From positions 66,831 to 73,091 of the forward strand of contig DHWS01000105.1 in the NCBI GenBank assembly GCA_002413305.1: DNA of 6,261 nucleotides, in the 5' to 3' direction. A program made the position numbers and the translations under genes. The notes under the pieces were generated by a model, which was given only the letters and a program-made list of their open reading frames with translations, made no database searches and was not told the origin of the DNA. Below, piece after piece: positions 5,578 to 6,261 of this stretch; positions within the stretch are counted from its first letter, which is position 1; each line of letters opens with the position of its first letter. The stretch comes from Actinobacteria bacterium UBA5176. GTDB lineage: Bacteria > Actinomycetota > UBA4738.

Positions 5578-6179
5578 CCTATGAGCTGGTGGACACGGAG
5601 AAGGCCAACTACCCGACCACGGCGCTGTGCCGGAGCCTGGGGGTCTCGACGAGCTCCTTCTACGAGTGGCGTCCCCGCAGGGCGGACCCATCGCCGCGGG
5701 CCAGGGGCGACGCCGCGCTCACCGAGCGGATCAGAGCGATCCACGTCCAGTCCCGAGGCACCTACGGAGCTCCTCGCGTCCACGCGGAGCTCCGCCTCGG
5801 CGAGGGCATCCGGGTGGGCCGAAAGCGGGTGGTCCGGTTGATGCGCCTGGCCGGCATCGAGGGCGTCTACCGGCGCAGGCGCAGGGGCTGTACCCGCCGG
5901 GACCTGGCAGCCGAGCTCGCCGAAGATCTGGTGAACCGGCGGTTCGACGTGGACGGCCCGAACGAGCTCTGGGTCAGCGACGTGACCGAGCACCCCAGGG
6001 CCGGTGGCAAGGTCTACCTGGCCGTGGTCCTGGACGCCTGGAGCCGCAGGGTCATCGCATGGTCGATCGCCGACCACGTCCGCTCCGAGCTCGTGGTCGA
6101 CGCCCTGCAGATGGCGATCTGGCGACGCCGGCCTCCCGAGGGCAGGACCATCTGCCACACCGACCACGGCAGCCAGACC
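5574..6179 (+). pseudogene. IS3-family transposase OrfB, truncated by an IS30-family element
   Basis: The catalytic half of the IS3 transposase, in the -1 frame relative to orfA. A GTG at 5574 overlaps the orfA stop (GTGA) but has no ribosome site, so expression would rely on frameshifting. Visible parts: an N-terminal helix-turn-helix (TALCRSLGVSTSSFYEWRP), an HTH_21 segment (SRGTYGAPRVHAELR), and the RNase-H-like rve integrase core. The first catalytic Asp is in LWVSDVTEH (codon 5979-5981) and the second in CHTDHGSQ (codon 6162-6164), 61 residues apart as expected. Family resemblance then stops: the next residues should continue like YTS and reach the catalytic Glu about 35 residues on, but the sequence turns into the end of an IS30-family element. 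The frame stays open to 6261, but without the Glu this copy should be inactive. Confidence 0.85.
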
Positions 6180-6261
6180 GGGCTCAATGGGTGGTCGCAA
6201 CATCGCCTTGTGTGGCCAACAGTAGGTGTTCGTTCAGTGTTTCGGCTGGAGTCTTCCAGCC
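6180..6261 (-). mobile_element. IS30-family insertion sequence, one end, nested in IS3 orfB
   Basis: Sequence from about 6180 onward no longer fits IS3 OrfB, and its minus strand encodes an IS30-type transposase C-terminus. The outermost bases, GGGCTCAATGGGTGGTCGCA, would be the terminal repeat and include the transposase stop codon. The exact junction could be anywhere in 6177-6183. The rest of the element lies beyond the window. Confidence 0.72.
6184..6261 (-). CDS. IS30-family transposase, C-terminal 25 residues (partial)
   Basis: Read on the minus strand from the window edge, the frame gives GWKTPAETLNEHLLLATQGD and five more residues (VATTH) before a TGA at 6186-6184. GW-K/R-TPAE followed by an L-rich short helix is the hallmark end of IS30-family transposases, where it follows an RPRKTL motif (expected just outside the window). 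IS30 transposases are DDE enzymes; none of the catalytic core is visible here. The stop lies within a few bases of the element's edge. The assignment rests on a short segment, but the match to the family ending is specific. Confidence 0.78.
   Translation of the reverse strand, partial: GWKTPAETLNEHLLLATQGDVATTH

Larger units (their letters stand above)
5220..6179 (+). mobile_element. IS3-family insertion sequence, left part
   Basis: The left end is placed at TGAGGTTGCCCCGG, beginning with the TG typical of IS3-family ends and followed by the GGTTGGCCGGACACC block often seen in actinobacterial members. The position fits: it is where the ParB-like protein stops resembling its family, and orfA starts 67 nt inside. 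The element carries orfA and orfB in overlapping frames. Its right part is missing from the window because an IS30-family end interrupts orfB at about 6177-6183. The target-site duplication cannot be checked without the right end. Confidence 0.78.

Noticed and set aside
5562..6203. Minus-strand open frame (213 codons) opposite orfB
   Set aside because: It spans the IS3-IS30 junction and mirrors the conserved OrfB core; no family features are seen.

Overview
The window is GC-rich and reads as the chromosome of a high-GC actinobacterium, from the replication-origin neighbourhood. The main clue is gene order. In Mycobacterium and relatives, gyrA is followed by a DUF3566 membrane protein gene (Rv0007 in M. 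tuberculosis), then tRNA-Ile and tRNA-Ala. Here gyrA, a DUF3566 gene and a tRNA-Ile(GAT) appear in that order. SigA-type promoter spacing, GTG starts and strong GGAGG ribosome sites fit the same group. I cannot name a genus.

Region 1 (1-3965) is ordinary chromosome. It holds the 3' three quarters of gyrA (plus strand), a convergent 12-helix MFS transporter gene (minus strand) that ends 13 nt from gyrA, then the DUF3566 gene (plus strand), divergent from the transporter. A good TTGACA/18 bp/TAGGCT promoter precedes the tRNA.

Region 2 (3966-5219) looks like one end of an integrated mobile element. The tRNA-Ile is perfect through the anticodon loop, then stops matching a tRNA from about 4008. 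The tRNA-Ala expected next is absent. A roughly 275-nt stretch without a gene follows, carrying an 11-bp-period direct repeat (TGGTACAC x2) and a perfect 14-bp palindrome. Next come three closely packed plus-strand genes: a small AlpA/excisionase-type helix-turn-helix protein, an unknown 98-residue protein, and a ParB/Srx-fold protein. No integrase is visible.

Region 3 (5220-6261) is two nested insertion sequences. The left end of an IS3-family element begins at 5220 and its first three bases provide the TGA stop of the ParB-like gene. Its orfA is intact, with an in-frame GGGAAAA slippery heptamer leading into orfB. OrfB is cut after its second catalytic Asp by the end of an IS30-family element, whose transposase C-terminus is read on the minus strand (6261 to 6184).

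I see no wholly new system. The most notable points are the hybrid tRNA-Ile junction, the layered insertions (tRNA island, then IS3, then IS30), the stop codon supplied by the IS end, and possible control elements of the island genes and of the IS3 transposase.
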